Positions 1 through 8,865 of a stretch of DNA of 64,000 bases are shown here, piece by piece. The DNA is from Blautia wexlerae (lineage in GTDB: Bacteria > Bacillota > Clostridia > Lachnospirales > Lachnospiraceae). How positions within the stretch are numbered: the stretch's first letter is position 1; each line of letters starts with the position of its first letter. The stretch is taken from the NCBI RefSeq assembly GCF_013300825.1, contig NZ_JAAIMY010000002.1, positions 124,001 to 188,000 on the forward strand, in the 5' to 3' direction. Made by a program: the position numbers and the translations under genes. Under the pieces are notes generated by a model that saw only the letters and a program-made list of their open reading frames with translations, was not told where the DNA came from and ran no database searches.

Positions 1-2
1 TC

Positions 3-320
3 AGCCTGACTTCCGAGGCAATCAGCAGGAGATTTTTGAATGAGTATTTTTCAAAAAATGGACTGCAGTTTTCGCCGGATGTAGAGCTGGCGACTACAGA
101 TATGATTCTCCCGGCAGTACGGTATAATATGGGAATCGGATTCCTGCCAGAAGAATTTGCCGGAGATGATCTGGAATCCGGAAAGGTTTTTGAGATAGAT
201 GTAAATGAAACACTTCCGGAGAGAAGCATTATTCTGATCCATGATACAGAATATCCTCAAAGTATTGCATCTAAAGCATTCCAGAAGTTTTTGGCAGAAC
301 GGAAAGAACAGAACCGCTGA
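3..320 (+). CDS. LysR-family transcriptional regulator, C-terminal part (5' end outside window)
   Basis: The reading frame is already open at base 3, so the gene enters from the left and only about the last 105 residues are present. They match the end of a LysR substrate-binding domain: an alternating beta/alpha pattern with the segment GIGFLPEEFA, typical of the effector-binding fold, and a short charged tail. There is no internal start with a convincing Shine-Dalgarno site, so this is a truncated view and not a small gene. The DNA-binding helix-turn-helix lies outside the window. Target genes cannot be inferred; the convergent neighbour is phosphoketolase. Confidence 0.8.
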   Translation, partial: SLTSEAISRRFLNEYFSKNGLQFSPDVELATTDMILPAVRYNMGIGFLPEEFAGDDLESGKVFEIDVNETLPERSIILIHDTEYPQSIASKAFQKFLAERKEQNR

Positions 321-327
321 AATAGAA

Positions 328-368
328 AAGTCATCAGGAAATCCACATGATGTGAATCCTGATGACTT
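328..368. terminator. Bidirectional terminator between LysR gene and xfp
   Basis: A 12-bp perfect stem (AAGTCATCAGGA / TCCTGATGACTT) with an inner CACAT/ATGTG stem sits between two convergent genes. It is flanked by A-rich sequence on the left and T-rich sequence on the right, so it can stop transcripts from both sides. Confidence 0.85.
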
Positions 369-406
369 ATTATATTTATAAGGAATTTATCATCTGTTAG
401 ACGGAT

Positions 407-2782
407 TTATTTATGCCACTCCCAGTTTCGAATCTCTTCCAGATCCTGGCCATATTCAGCAATATACTGTTTGTGCTCAACAAGCTTGTCATTCATCTTC
501 TGGATTAAGAAGGAACCTTTGTTTCCAAGCTGTGGAAGATGCATGATGGCATCCTTTACAAGATTGAAACGGTCAATCTGGTTCTGTACACGCATATCGA
601 ATGGTGTAGTAATAGTACCTTCTTCCTGATATCCGTGAACAGAGATATTGTGGTTGTGACGCTCATAAGTAAGCTCATGGATCAGTGTTGGATATCCATG
701 GAATGCAAAGATGACAGGTTTATCTTTTGTGAAGATTGCATCATATTCTGCGTCACTTAAGCCGTGTGGATGTTTGTGGTCGGATTCCAGTTTGAACAGG
801 TCCACAACATTAACAACACGAATCTTAAGTTCCGGCATTTCATCACGAAGGATAGTAACTGCAGCCATAATCTCAAGTGTAGGTGTATCACCGCAGCAGG
901 CCATAACAACATCTGGTTCTTCACCACAGTCATTGCTTGCCCACTCCCAGATACCGATACCCTGTGTGCAGTGCTTAACAGCCTGCTCCATGGTCAGCCA
1001 CTGGCAGCTTGGATGTTTGGAAGCTACAATTGCATTGACATAGTTCTTACTCTTGATGCAGTGATCGAAGCAGGAGAGTAAGCAGTTAGCGTCCGGTGGT
1101 AAGTACATACGAACTACGTCTGCTTTCTTATTGGCAATGTGATCCAGGAATCCAGGATCCTGATGAGTAAATCCGTTGTGGTCCTGCTGCCATACGTTGG
1201 ATGTCAGGATGAAGTTCAGGGATGCGATGGGCTGTCTCCAGGAAAGCTGATTGCAAACTTTCAGCCATTTTGCATGCTGGGCTGCCATGGAGTCAACGAT
1301 ACGGATGAAAGCTTCATAGCTTGCGAAGAAGCCATGACGACCTGTTAACAGGTAACCTTCCAGCCATCCTTCACACATATGCTCACTGAGCATACTGTCC
1401 ATAATACGTCCGTCTCTTGCGAGGCAGTCATCAGTATCAAGCATTTCTGCGTTCCAGTCACGTTTCTGATATTCAAATACTTTGTACAGACGGTTGGACA
1501 TGCTTTCATCTGGTCCAAAGATACGGAAGTTCTTGTTTTCTTCATTCAGTTTGAAGATGTCGCGGATGTATCCGCCAAGCTCGATCATATCCTGAGCTTT
1601 TGTTTTGCCAGGCTGTACTTCAATACCATAATCGCGGAAGTCCGGAAGACGAAGATCTTTCAGAAGAAGTCCGCCATTTGCATGTGGGTTGGCACCGAGA
1701 CGTGCATTTCCCTTAGGAGCCAGTTCAGCCAGTTCAGGGATCAGGCGTCCGTTTTTGTCAAACAGTTCCTGAGGACGATAGCTTTCCAGCCACTCCTTCA
1801 GAAGTTCAAGATGTTCCGGTTTTTCCATAGTGATCGGAACCTGATGAGCACGGAAAGAACCTTCAATCTGAAGTCCGTCAACAACCTTAGGACCTGTCCA
1901 TCCCTTAGGGGTACGAAGGATGATCATTGGCCATACCGGACGTTCCGGATCATTGTTCTCACGGGCGTTCTTCTGGATCGCTTTGATTTCTTCGATCACT
2001 GTGTCCATTGTTTCAGCCATCTTCTTGTGCATTGTCATTGGGTCGTCACCTTCAACGAAATATGGTTTCCAGCCACAGCCCTTGAAGAAGCATTCAAGTT
2101 CTTCATGAGAAAGACGGGAGAAGATAGTCGGGTTGCTGATCTTATATCCATTTAAGTGAAGAATAGGAAGTACAGCACCGTCTGTGATCGGGTTCAGGAA
2201 TTTGTTGGACTGCCAGGATGTCGCCAGAGGACCAGTCTCAGCTTCACCATCACCTACAACAGTAGTTGCAATCAGATCCGGGTTGTCAAATACAGCTCCG
2301 AAAGCATGAGCGATGGAGTAACCAAGCTCGCCACCTTCATTAATGGAACCAGGTGTCTCCGGTGCGCAGTGGCTTGGGACTCCGCATGGGAAGGAGAACT
2401 GTTTGAACATTTTCTTCATACCTTCCTCATCCTGGCTGATGTTAGGATAAACTTCGCTGTAGGAACCTTCCAGATAGGTGTTGGCGATCATGAAGTTTCC
2501 GCCATGTCCAGGACCGGAAAGCAGGATCATATCAAGGTCATAACGTTTGATGACACGGTTGCAGTGTGCATAAACGAAATTCTGTCCCGGTACAGTTCCC
2601 CAGTGACCAACAATTTTTTTCTTGATCTGATCCATAGTTAATGGCTCTCTCAGAAGCGGATTGTCAAGAAGATAGAGCTGTCCGGCAGACAGATAGTTAG
2701 CTGCACGCCAGTAAGCATCGATTTTGTCAAGCATTTCCTGATTTAAAGGCTGCTTTTCCAGACATAATTTGTTATCTTCCAT
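407..2782 (-). CDS. xfp: Xylulose-5-phosphate/fructose-6-phosphate phosphoketolase
   Basis: 791 residues, the usual length for phosphoketolase. It uses thiamine diphosphate and phosphate to split xylulose-5-P (and often fructose-6-P) into acetyl phosphate plus glyceraldehyde-3-P or erythrose-4-P in the cytoplasm. Visible family motifs are GHWG near residue 60, SGPGHGG at 89-95, the conserved [19 protein letters not shown] stretch near 136-154 and the ThDP-binding motif GDGEAETGP at 177-185. The start is supported by an AAGAGGTAAG ribosome site on the minus strand. It forms a single-gene unit, converging on the LysR gene and diverging from malQ. Acetyl phosphate from this enzyme feeds acetate kinase for ATP, fitting a saccharolytic gut anaerobe. 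Confidence 0.96.
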   Translation of the reverse strand: MEDNKLCLEKQPLNQEMLDKIDAYWRAANYLSAGQLYLLDNPLLREPLTMDQIKKKIVGHWGTVPGQNFVYAHCNRVIKRYDLDMILLSGPGHGGNFMIANTYLEGSYSEVYPNISQDEEGMKKMFKQFSFPCGVPSHCAPETPGSINEGGELGYSIAHAFGAVFDNPDLIATTVVGDGEAETGPLATSWQSNKFLNPITDGAVLPILHLNGYKISNPTIFSRLSHEELECFFKGCGWKPYFVEGDDPMTMHKKMAETMDTVIEEIKAIQKNARENNDPERPVWPMIILRTPKGWTGPKVVDGLQIEGSFRAHQVPITMEKPEHLELLKEWLESYRPQELFDKNGRLIPELAELAPKGNARLGANPHANGGLLLKDLRLPDFRDYGIEVQPGKTKAQDMIELGGYIRDIFKLNEENKNFRIFGPDESMSNRLYKVFEYQKRDWNAEMLDTDDCLARDGRIMDSMLSEHMCEGWLEGYLLTGRHGFFASYEAFIRIVDSMAAQHAKWLKVCNQLSWRQPIASLNFILTSNVWQQDHNGFTHQDPGFLDHIANKKADVVRMYLPPDANCLLSCFDHCIKSKNYVNAIVASKHPSCQWLTMEQAVKHCTQGIGIWEWASNDCGEEPDVVMACCGDTPTLEIMAAVTILRDEMPELKIRVVNVVDLFKLESDHKHPHGLSDAEYDAIFTKDKPVIFAFHGYPTLIHELTYERHNHNISVHGYQEEGTITTPFDMRVQNQIDRFNLVKDAIMHLPQLGNKGSFLIQKMNDKLVEHKQYIAEYGQDLEEIRNWEWHK

Positions 2783-3028
2783 TTTCTTACCTCTTTCTTT
2801 GTCTTTGATGTGTATAACTTAAGATGTTGAAGATATCTGTATAAGAAATTTTCTGATGGTAGTTAATGATAAACATTTCTCAACAGATAAGTTGGAGTGT
2901 TACTTTGTTATTTTTTAACTGAACACATCCTATCATATCAGAAATGAAACGTAAAATAGAAATATTGCATTGTAATTATAAGTTTTTGATATGGATAAAA
3001 AATAAGCTCCTTCTGATGAAATGCGGAG

Positions 3029-3082
3029 CAGTTATTCGGTATAGAGCTGCGTAGCGAAGCAGATTGCGAATATCCGCTTGAC
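3029..3082 (-). repeat. Intergenic repeat family 1, copy A
   Basis: Read on the minus strand this begins GTCAAGCGGA and ends with a 32-nt block closing in ACCGAATAACTG. That block differs at only about five positions from copy D at 32645-32696. It lies in the xfp/malQ divergent intergenic region, more than 200 bp from either start codon. See the finding on the repeat family. Confidence 0.65.
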
Positions 3083-3189
3083 GACAATGCTCTGAGTGGA
3101 AATGATTGGTGTTTAATATGGAAGATGACGAAAAGAACTAAGCAATGATTAGTAATTTTCACGAAAAAATGGATAACATGAAAGTTGTA

Positions 3190-3218
3190 TTGCAATTTGC
3201 ACAAAAAATAGATATAAT
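3190..3218 (+). promoter_or_regulatory. Sigma-A promoter for malQ
   Basis: TTGCAA (3190-3195), a 17-nt spacer and a consensus TATAAT (3213-3218), about 100 bp before the malQ start. Confidence 0.75.
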
Positions 3219-3318
3219 AAAAAAAACAATTGCGCATAAGGTATAGAAAAACTGCTTATATGTACACTAGATAAAGTATAGGCGGTAAAAGTGAAGAATG
3301 GCGAAGGAGACAAGAATC

Positions 3319-4824
3319 ATGGGAAAAAGAGCAGCAGGAATATTAATGCCGATCAGCAGCCTTCCATCAGACTATGGTATCGGATGTTTTTCCAAAAGTG
3401 CATATGAATTTGTAGACTGGTTAAAGGAAGCAGGACAGACTTACTGGCAGATTCTTCCACTTGGACCGACCAGCTATGGAGATTCTCCATATCAGTCTTT
3501 CTCTACATTTGCAGGTAATCCATATTTTATTGATCTGGATACACTTGTGGAAGAAGGAGTTCTTGATAAGAAAGACTGCGAGAAAGTTAACTGGGGAAAG
3601 AAGCCTGACGAGGTAGATTATGAAAAAATCTACAAGGGCCGATATCCGCTTCTGAGAAAAGCATACGAGAACAGTGATATCAGCAAGAATCCTGACTATC
3701 AGAAATTCGTAGCAGAGAACAGCTGGTGGCTGTCAGATTATGCTCTGTTTATGGCAGTAAAAGACCGCTTCGAAGGTGTAGAATGGACCAAATGGGCTGA
3801 GGATATCAGACTCCGCTGGAACAATGCCATGGATTATTATCGTGAAGAACTCTATTTTGATATTGAATTCCAGCAGTATATGCAGTTTAAGTTTTATGAG
3901 CAGTGGATGAAACTGAAATCCTATGCAAATTCAAAAGGAATCCAGATCATTGGAGATATTCCGATTTATGTTGCCATGGACAGTGCTGATGCATGGGCAC
4001 ATCCAGAACTGTTCCAGCTGGATCAGGACAATGTACCGCTGGCAGTAGCAGGATGCCCTCCGGATGGATTTTCTGCAACCGGTCAGTTATGGGGAAATCC
4101 GCTGTATCGCTGGGATTATCACAGAAATACAGGATATCAGTGGTGGATTTCCAGAATGAGTTACTGCTTCAGACTGTATGATGTTGTGCGAATCGACCAT
4201 TTCCGTGGATTTGATGAATATTTCTCTATTCCATACGGAGATAAAGATGCAAGAGGCGGACACTGGGAAAAAGGTCCCGGAATTGATCTGTTCCGTAAGA
4301 TTGAACAGGCGCTTGGATGGAAGCAGGTTATCGCAGAGGACTTGGGATATATGACAGATTCCGTACGTCATCTGGTATATGAGAGCGGATTCCCGGGAAT
4401 GAAGGTTCTGGAATTTGCGTTTGACTCCAGAGATTCCGGATGTGCCAGTGATTATCTGCCACATAACTATCCGGAGAACTGCGTGGCGTATACAGGAACC
4501 CATGATAATGAAACTATCGTGGGATGGTGGAATAGCATCACAGCAGCTGAGAGAAAACTGGCGAGAGATTATCTGTGTGATCATGCAACACCGGAAGAAG
4601 AACTGTATAAGTGTTTCATCAGTCTGATCATGCGCAGTGCTGCGCGTGTCTGCGTTATCCCAATGCAGGACTATATGGGACTGGACAACAGATTCCGAAT
4701 GAATAAACCATCTACAGTTGGTATGAACTGGAAGTGGAGAATTAAGAAGAGAGATCTTACAAAGAAACTCCAGAAGGAAATCTATGATGTGACACTTCGT
4801 TATGGACGTAAGAACTGGGATTAA
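3319..4824 (+). CDS. malQ: 4-alpha-glucanotransferase (amylomaltase, GH77)
   Basis: 501 residues. It transfers alpha-1,4-glucan segments between maltodextrins and releases glucose, in the cytoplasm. The GH77 catalytic residues are visible: nucleophile Asp293 in VRIDHFRGF, acid/base Glu340 in IAEDLG, and the transition-state Asp396 in THDNE; the N-terminal GILMPISSLPSDYGIG is the classic MalQ opening. I chose ATG 3319 because AAGGAG lies 9 nt upstream; an in-frame ATG at 3298 would add seven residues but has only a weak ribosome site. It is monocistronic, with its own promoter and terminator, and is not in a maltose operon here. Together with the GH31 enzyme at 30.7-32.6 kb it would process malto- and isomalto-oligosaccharides. 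Confidence 0.95.
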   Translation: MGKRAAGILMPISSLPSDYGIGCFSKSAYEFVDWLKEAGQTYWQILPLGPTSYGDSPYQSFSTFAGNPYFIDLDTLVEEGVLDKKDCEKVNWGKKPDEVDYEKIYKGRYPLLRKAYENSDISKNPDYQKFVAENSWWLSDYALFMAVKDRFEGVEWTKWAEDIRLRWNNAMDYYREELYFDIEFQQYMQFKFYEQWMKLKSYANSKGIQIIGDIPIYVAMDSADAWAHPELFQLDQDNVPLAVAGCPPDGFSATGQLWGNPLYRWDYHRNTGYQWWISRMSYCFRLYDVVRIDHFRGFDEYFSIPYGDKDARGGHWEKGPGIDLFRKIEQALGWKQVIAEDLGYMTDSVRHLVYESGFPGMKVLEFAFDSRDSGCASDYLPHNYPENCVAYTGTHDNETIVGWWNSITAAERKLARDYLCDHATPEEELYKCFISLIMRSAARVCVIPMQDYMGLDNRFRMNKPSTVGMNWKWRIKKRDLTKKLQKEIYDVTLRYGRKNWD

Positions 4825-4851
4825 ATACATAGTGAAATAACTGGAATAATG

Positions 4852-4894
4852 ACAGCGTTTCGGATATAAATAATATTCGGAACGCTGTTTTTTT
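4852..4894 (+). terminator. malQ terminator
   Basis: The stem ACAGCGTT / AACGCTGT is followed by seven Ts. The T-run merges directly into repeat copy B. Confidence 0.85.
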
Positions 4895-4950
4895 AACCGA
4901 ATCAAGCAGTTATTTGGTTAAAAAAGCAACGAAGTGGTTGGTTTTATCTG
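4892..4950 (-). repeat. Intergenic repeat family 1, copy B
   Basis: It carries the shared end TTTAACCGAATCA and, reversed, ACCAAATAACTG next to CTTGATTCGGTTAAA. This links the ACCGAATAACTG block of copies A and D with the TTGATTCGGTTAAA end of copies C, E and H. The end abuts the malQ terminator T-run. TAACCGAAT and ATTTGGTTA can pair as a hairpin. Confidence 0.6.
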
Positions 4951-5081
4951 TTTTGTTTTATCCAGTTAGAGTTATTTGTCAGAGGGAGAAAAAAAGGACA
5001 GTTTCGCAAGCTCTTTATTTTTGTATGAAAAAGAAAACATCGAAATTGTTTTGGCGGGCGTACAATTGAAAAAGAAATGCA

Positions 5082-5109
5082 TTGATTTTCGGGCAATGTC
5101 TGATAAAAT
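5082..5109 (+). promoter_or_regulatory. Promoter for the DUF3877-like gene
   Basis: TTGATT, a 16-nt spacer and TAAAAT with an upstream TG, about 47 bp before the start codon. Confidence 0.5.
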
Positions 5110-5155
5110 ATTAACCAGAAAAAGCAAAAGGACAGATTTTCAGGAGGGAAAATAA

Positions 5156-5686
5156 ATGAACTATAACAGATTAGAAACCAGTCTGATCGATGTGATCAAA
5201 GAGGAACAGGCGAAGCTTGGATATATGAAGGAGAAGATCAGCCTTTATTATCCGCTCAGTTCCCTGAATCATTTCTTTGGCAATGAGACGGATGCTGCAG
5301 GAATGATAGAGATTTTAAAAGATTTTCCTTCTTATATAGAAGAGAAATTTGGTGAAGTAGCAGTATCACACAGAGGAGATCGTTTCTGCTTCACTGTTTC
5401 GGAAAAAGCTTCCGAATATGTACATAATAATATGAAAGAGAATGAATTCATCAAGGCATTGATCGAACTGGTTGGCAGACATGGATGTACGATAGATGAA
5501 ATTAAAGAACTGTTCCATTCTTATTCAGATAAAATCATTACTGAACCAATGGATAACGAGGAGTTTGATGTGATGATCCGCTTTGATGACGGATCAGATC
5601 CTTATTATTATTGTTTTAAAGACGAAGGATGCCATATCATTTACCACAGATTTCTGCCGGAAGATTATGCAGATTTTGGCTTTTGA
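5156..5686 (+). CDS. Conserved small protein, DUF3877-like
   Basis: 176 residues, acidic, no signal peptide and no membrane segment, so probably cytoplasmic. The start follows a strong AGGAGGG at the right spacing. Its opening, with LYYPLSSLNHFF near residues 30-41, resembles the DUF3877 family of Lachnospiraceae; this assignment is from memory of the family. It has no known function. The C-terminal half is rich in Asp, Glu and aromatic residues (DGSDPYYYCFKDEGCHIIYHRF). It stands alone between malQ and pyk, with its own promoter. Confidence 0.75.
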   Translation: MNYNRLETSLIDVIKEEQAKLGYMKEKISLYYPLSSLNHFFGNETDAAGMIEILKDFPSYIEEKFGEVAVSHRGDRFCFTVSEKASEYVHNNMKENEFIKALIELVGRHGCTIDEIKELFHSYSDKIITEPMDNEEFDVMIRFDDGSDPYYYCFKDEGCHIIYHRFLPEDYADFGF

Positions 5687-5802
5687 TAAGAATGGGTGAA
5701 AAATTTTCCAACTGTCGGATTAGCAAAAATATATGTGACATTTGCAACAAAAGTATGTTATTTTTTTGTCAAATATCAACAAAAATAAGTCGAAATTCTA
5801 TA

Positions 5803-5831
5803 TTGACAGATAGTCTCAATAATGGTAATTT
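5803..5831 (+). promoter_or_regulatory. Sigma-A promoter for pyk
   Basis: Consensus TTGACA, a 17-nt spacer and TAATTT, about 110 bp before the pyk start. An imperfect palindrome TTTTTGT-N9-ACAAAAA lies just upstream at about 5763-5785 and could be an operator. Confidence 0.65.
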
Positions 5832-5939
5832 TTATTTGACTTAATGTTTTCATTTATAGAAAAAGATAACATTTTATTACATTATTTTACAGGAATAAAA
5901 TAGATAAAATTGAGTTGACAGTTTGGAGGGAAAGATTAA

Positions 5940-7358
5940 ATGAGAAAAACCAAAATTATCTGTACAATGGGACCGTCTACTGATAAGGGCGATGTTATGG
6001 AGCAGCTTGTGAGAGAGGGAATGGACGTAGCACGTTTCAACTTCTCACATGGACCTCACGATGAGCAGAGAGGCCGTATCCAGAAACTGAGAGAACTTCG
6101 CAAGAAATATGACAGACCTGTTGCAGCACTTCTTGATACAAAGGGACCGGAGATCAGACTTGGATGCTTCAAGGATGGCAAGGTTTCTCTGGAAGAAGGA
6201 CAGATTTTTACATTTACAAATAAAGATATTGAAGGAACTAATGAGTGCGTAAGCATTACTTATAAAGAGCTTTATAAGGATGTGCAGCCGGGCGGACATA
6301 TTCTGGTTGATGATGGACTTGTAGACCTGGAGGTTCAGGACATCTCAGGAAAGGACATTGTCTGCAAGGTTATTAATGCAGGTGTGATTGGCGACAGGAA
6401 GGGTGTCAATGTTCCGGGTGCAAACCTGAAGATGCCATTCATCAGTAAAAAAGACCATGATGATCTTCTCTTCGGTATCCAGGAAGGATTTGATTTCGTT
6501 GCAGCATCTTTTACACGTACTGCAAACGATATCCGCGAAGTAAGAAAAATCCTGAAAGAAAACGGCGGTGAAGAGATTCAGATCATTGCAAAGATTGAGA
6601 ACCAGCAGGGTGTTGACAATATCGACGAGATTATTGAAGCAGCAGATGGCATCATGATCGCCAGAGGTGACATGGGTGTTGAGATCCCGCCGGAATATGT
6701 ACCTGTTATCCAGCAGAAAATCATCCAGAAAGTTTACACAGCAGGAAAACCAGTTATTACAGCAACACAGATGCTTGACTCCATGATCTCTCATCCGAGA
6801 CCAACCCGTGCAGAGGCTACAGACGTTGCCAATGCGATTTTCCAGGGAACAAGTGCAACTATGCTTTCAGGAGAAACTGCAGCCGGTAAATATCCGGTAC
6901 AGGCACTTCAGATGATGAGCCGTATTGCAGAACATATGGAGCAGAATATTGATTACAATACAATCTTTAAGAAAACAGACAGAAATGAGAATCCGGATAT
7001 TACAAATGCAATCGCACATGCAACCTGTCTGACCGCAATCGACCTGAAGGCCAGTGCAATCCTTGCAGTGACAAAATCTGGAAGTACAGCTCATATGATG
7101 TCCAAACACAGACCAGGATGTCTGATCGGTGCATGTACAAGCTCTGAGAGAGTTCTTCGCCAGCTGAATCTGTCCTGGGGTGTTTACCCGATGCTGATCA
7201 AGGAAGAATACAGTTCTGAGATCCTTTGCCTGAGAGCAATCGAAGCAGCACAGAAGCATAAACTTGTAAAAGTTGGCGACACTATTGTATTTGCCGGTGG
7301 TGTACCGCTTGGAATTCCGGGAAGAACAAACCTGATCCGCGTCTGCACAGTTGAGTAA
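5940..7358 (+). CDS. pyk: Pyruvate kinase
   Basis: 472 residues, the length of the short bacterial form without an extra C-terminal PEP-utiliser domain. It converts phosphoenolpyruvate and ADP to pyruvate and ATP at the end of glycolysis. The signature segments are present in order: TKIICTMGPS at the N-terminus, RFNFSHG, LDTKGPEIR, the active-site lysine in IAKIENQQG, ARGDMGVEIP and ATQMLDSM, then the C-terminal allosteric domain. The start codon follows GGAGGG at normal spacing. The gene stands alone, with a good promoter upstream and no obvious strong terminator downstream. Confidence 0.97.
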   Translation: MRKTKIICTMGPSTDKGDVMEQLVREGMDVARFNFSHGPHDEQRGRIQKLRELRKKYDRPVAALLDTKGPEIRLGCFKDGKVSLEEGQIFTFTNKDIEGTNECVSITYKELYKDVQPGGHILVDDGLVDLEVQDISGKDIVCKVINAGVIGDRKGVNVPGANLKMPFISKKDHDDLLFGIQEGFDFVAASFTRTANDIREVRKILKENGGEEIQIIAKIENQQGVDNIDEIIEAADGIMIARGDMGVEIPPEYVPVIQQKIIQKVYTAGKPVITATQMLDSMISHPRPTRAEATDVANAIFQGTSATMLSGETAAGKYPVQALQMMSRIAEHMEQNIDYNTIFKKTDRNENPDITNAIAHATCLTAIDLKASAILAVTKSGSTAHMMSKHRPGCLIGACTSSERVLRQLNLSWGVYPMLIKEEYSSEILCLRAIEAAQKHKLVKVGDTIVFAGGVPLGIPGRTNLIRVCTVE

Positions 7359-7513
7359 GTCAGGGAAATATCAGTAGTCGAAGTGGGAAATCTACCTGCC
7401 TGATTCGATAAAAAATAATATTTTCAGAAAATATAAGATGTAAAAGCCACAGGGGTCTGCCGTCGGAAAAGTATGACAGAAAATACTTTCTGACAGCAGT
7501 CCTTTGCTTGTGT

Positions 7514-7538
7514 TAGAGCGTGTTTGAAACACGCTCTA
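7514..7538. promoter_or_regulatory. Perfect 25-nt palindrome in leader of the DUF6198 gene
   Basis: TAGAGCGTGTTT, one G, then the exact reverse complement AAACACGCTCTA. It ends 2 nt before the GGAG ribosome site, so it could be a repressor operator or a translation-controlling hairpin. No U-run follows, so it is not a normal terminator. Confidence 0.6.
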
Positions 7539-7553
7539 GAGGAGAGAACTGTT

Positions 7554-8225
7554 ATGAAAACAAATGGAGAAGAAGATTCGAGACATATTTTCAGAGGAGA
7601 GCTGGCATTGGTGACAGCAGTCATGATCAATAGTCTTGCTGTTATTATGATGCTGTATTCCGGTTCCGGAATATCTGCCATATCCAGTGTTCCTTATGCA
7701 TTTGAAAAAGTATTTCCGGTAATCACACTGGGAACATGGACTTATATTTTTCAGGCACTTCTGATCTTAAGTCTGATGATACTGAGAAAAAAATTTGTAC
7801 CTGCTTATCTGTGCAGTTTTCTGGTTGGATTTGCATTCAGTGAACTGTTGGATGTTAATGAGGCATGGATTAATATCCTGCCAAAGACAATTCCACTCAG
7901 AGTGTTATATTTTGTGATCAGTTATCTGCTGATCTGTATAGGGATCGCACTTTCTAACAGATGCGGTCTGCCGATCATTCCGACGGATCTGTTTCCTCGC
8001 GAGCTGTCAGAGATTATAAAGGTGAAATATTCTAAGGTCAAGGTTTCTTTTGATGTGATCTGCCTGACGATTACTGCCTGTATGACAGGACTGATACTGG
8101 GACATATCAACGGACTTGGAATTGGAACAGTGTTGGCGGCATTTACCATGGGGAAAGTGATTGGATTGATTGGTGATGAGATGGATAAGCACTTCAAGTT
8201 TGTGAATTTTACTCAGCATAGATAG
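7554..8225 (+). CDS. DUF6198/YczE-like integral membrane protein
   Basis: 223 residues with about five or six hydrophobic segments (for example LALVTAVMINSLAVIMMLY, IFQALLILSLMIL, VLYFVISYLLICIGIAL, VICLTITACMTGLIL). The layout and the motif GLPIIPTDLFPRELSEI resemble YczE/DUF6198 membrane proteins, distant relatives of YitT. The function is unknown; transport or membrane homeostasis has been guessed for such families. I chose ATG 7554, nine bases after GGAG; an in-frame TTG at 7524 lies inside the palindrome and is unlikely. It is not in an operon. Confidence 0.75.
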   Translation: MKTNGEEDSRHIFRGELALVTAVMINSLAVIMMLYSGSGISAISSVPYAFEKVFPVITLGTWTYIFQALLILSLMILRKKFVPAYLCSFLVGFAFSELLDVNEAWINILPKTIPLRVLYFVISYLLICIGIALSNRCGLPIIPTDLFPRELSEIIKVKYSKVKVSFDVICLTITACMTGLILGHINGLGIGTVLAAFTMGKVIGLIGDEMDKHFKFVNFTQHR

Positions 8226-8282
8226 CAGATGATGTGATAAATGGAGTTTTGATAATAAACTAACTAAGACTTTTTATACCTA

Positions 8283-8320
8283 AAATGGGATTTGTGTCTT
8301 GCTACGAGTTCCATTTTTTT
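8283..8320 (+). terminator. Possible weak terminator after DUF6198 gene
   Basis: AAATGG pairs with CCATTT across about 22 nt and is followed by a T-run. The stem is only 6 bp, so this is tentative. Confidence 0.35.
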
Positions 8321-8464
8321 AGAAAAGTTCAACCCACCTTATTGGTGTGAGAAGTTTTAGTGAGCTTTTTGTCTTACATTAATTTTACAGAGTATATCCG
8401 TTCCTTTTGTATTGCAATATTTGCATATATATGGTAATTTATTCTCAGTAATTTGTATGTTTAG

Positions 8465-8854
8465 TTCATTATGGATTCCTTTTACCATTACGATATTCTG
8501 TTGTTTTACAAAGGAGTACCGCAGGAAATTGATGAAATATCCATAATGGACGGTTGTAATTTGTGGTAAATGTCTATTGAGGTATTACTTCTAATCTTAA
8601 AATAAATTATGATAACTAACATTGTATTACCATTATTGATGTATGGAATAATTTTGTGATTCCATCATTCTATTTAAAATTTGCAAAAAATCAACTATCT
8701 TCACGGTAATTTGTAATTTTTTTGGACGTTCAAACAAGGGCTGGCAAGATGGTTTTACTGTATTTTGATAGTTGTATTGCCAATGTTAATATTTTTTATA
8801 ATTCTTTAAAAATATATTATTGCCAGTATGATAGGCACTAAAGTGAAAGGATAA
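8465..8854 (+). pseudogene. Decayed CUT1 sugar ABC transporter permease (MalG/AraQ type)
   Basis: No intact frame remains, but pieces of a permease are readable in order across frames. VPQEIDEISIMDGCNLW at 8516-8566 is the EAA loop that contacts the ATPase and is cut by TAA at 8567. WNNFVIPSFYLKFAKN starts at 8644 in another frame. The C-terminal end VVLPMLIFFIIL, then TAA at 8807 where a Gln codon is expected, then KYIIASMIGTKVKG, stops at 8854. At least two stops and two frameshifts are needed. The N-terminal half is not recoverable. It ends 11 bp before the oxidoreductase start, as if it were once the last transporter gene of that operon. Confidence 0.75.
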
Positions 8855-8865
8855 GGTGAAAACAG

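Noticed and set aside
2938-3237. Open frame of 99 codons on the minus strand between xfp and malQ
   Set aside because: It covers the malQ promoter and repeat copy A, has low-complexity aromatic-rich sequence and no ribosome site.
4087-4905. Minus-strand open frame of 272 codons opposite malQ
   Set aside because: Shadow frame that runs through the malQ terminator; no ribosome site.
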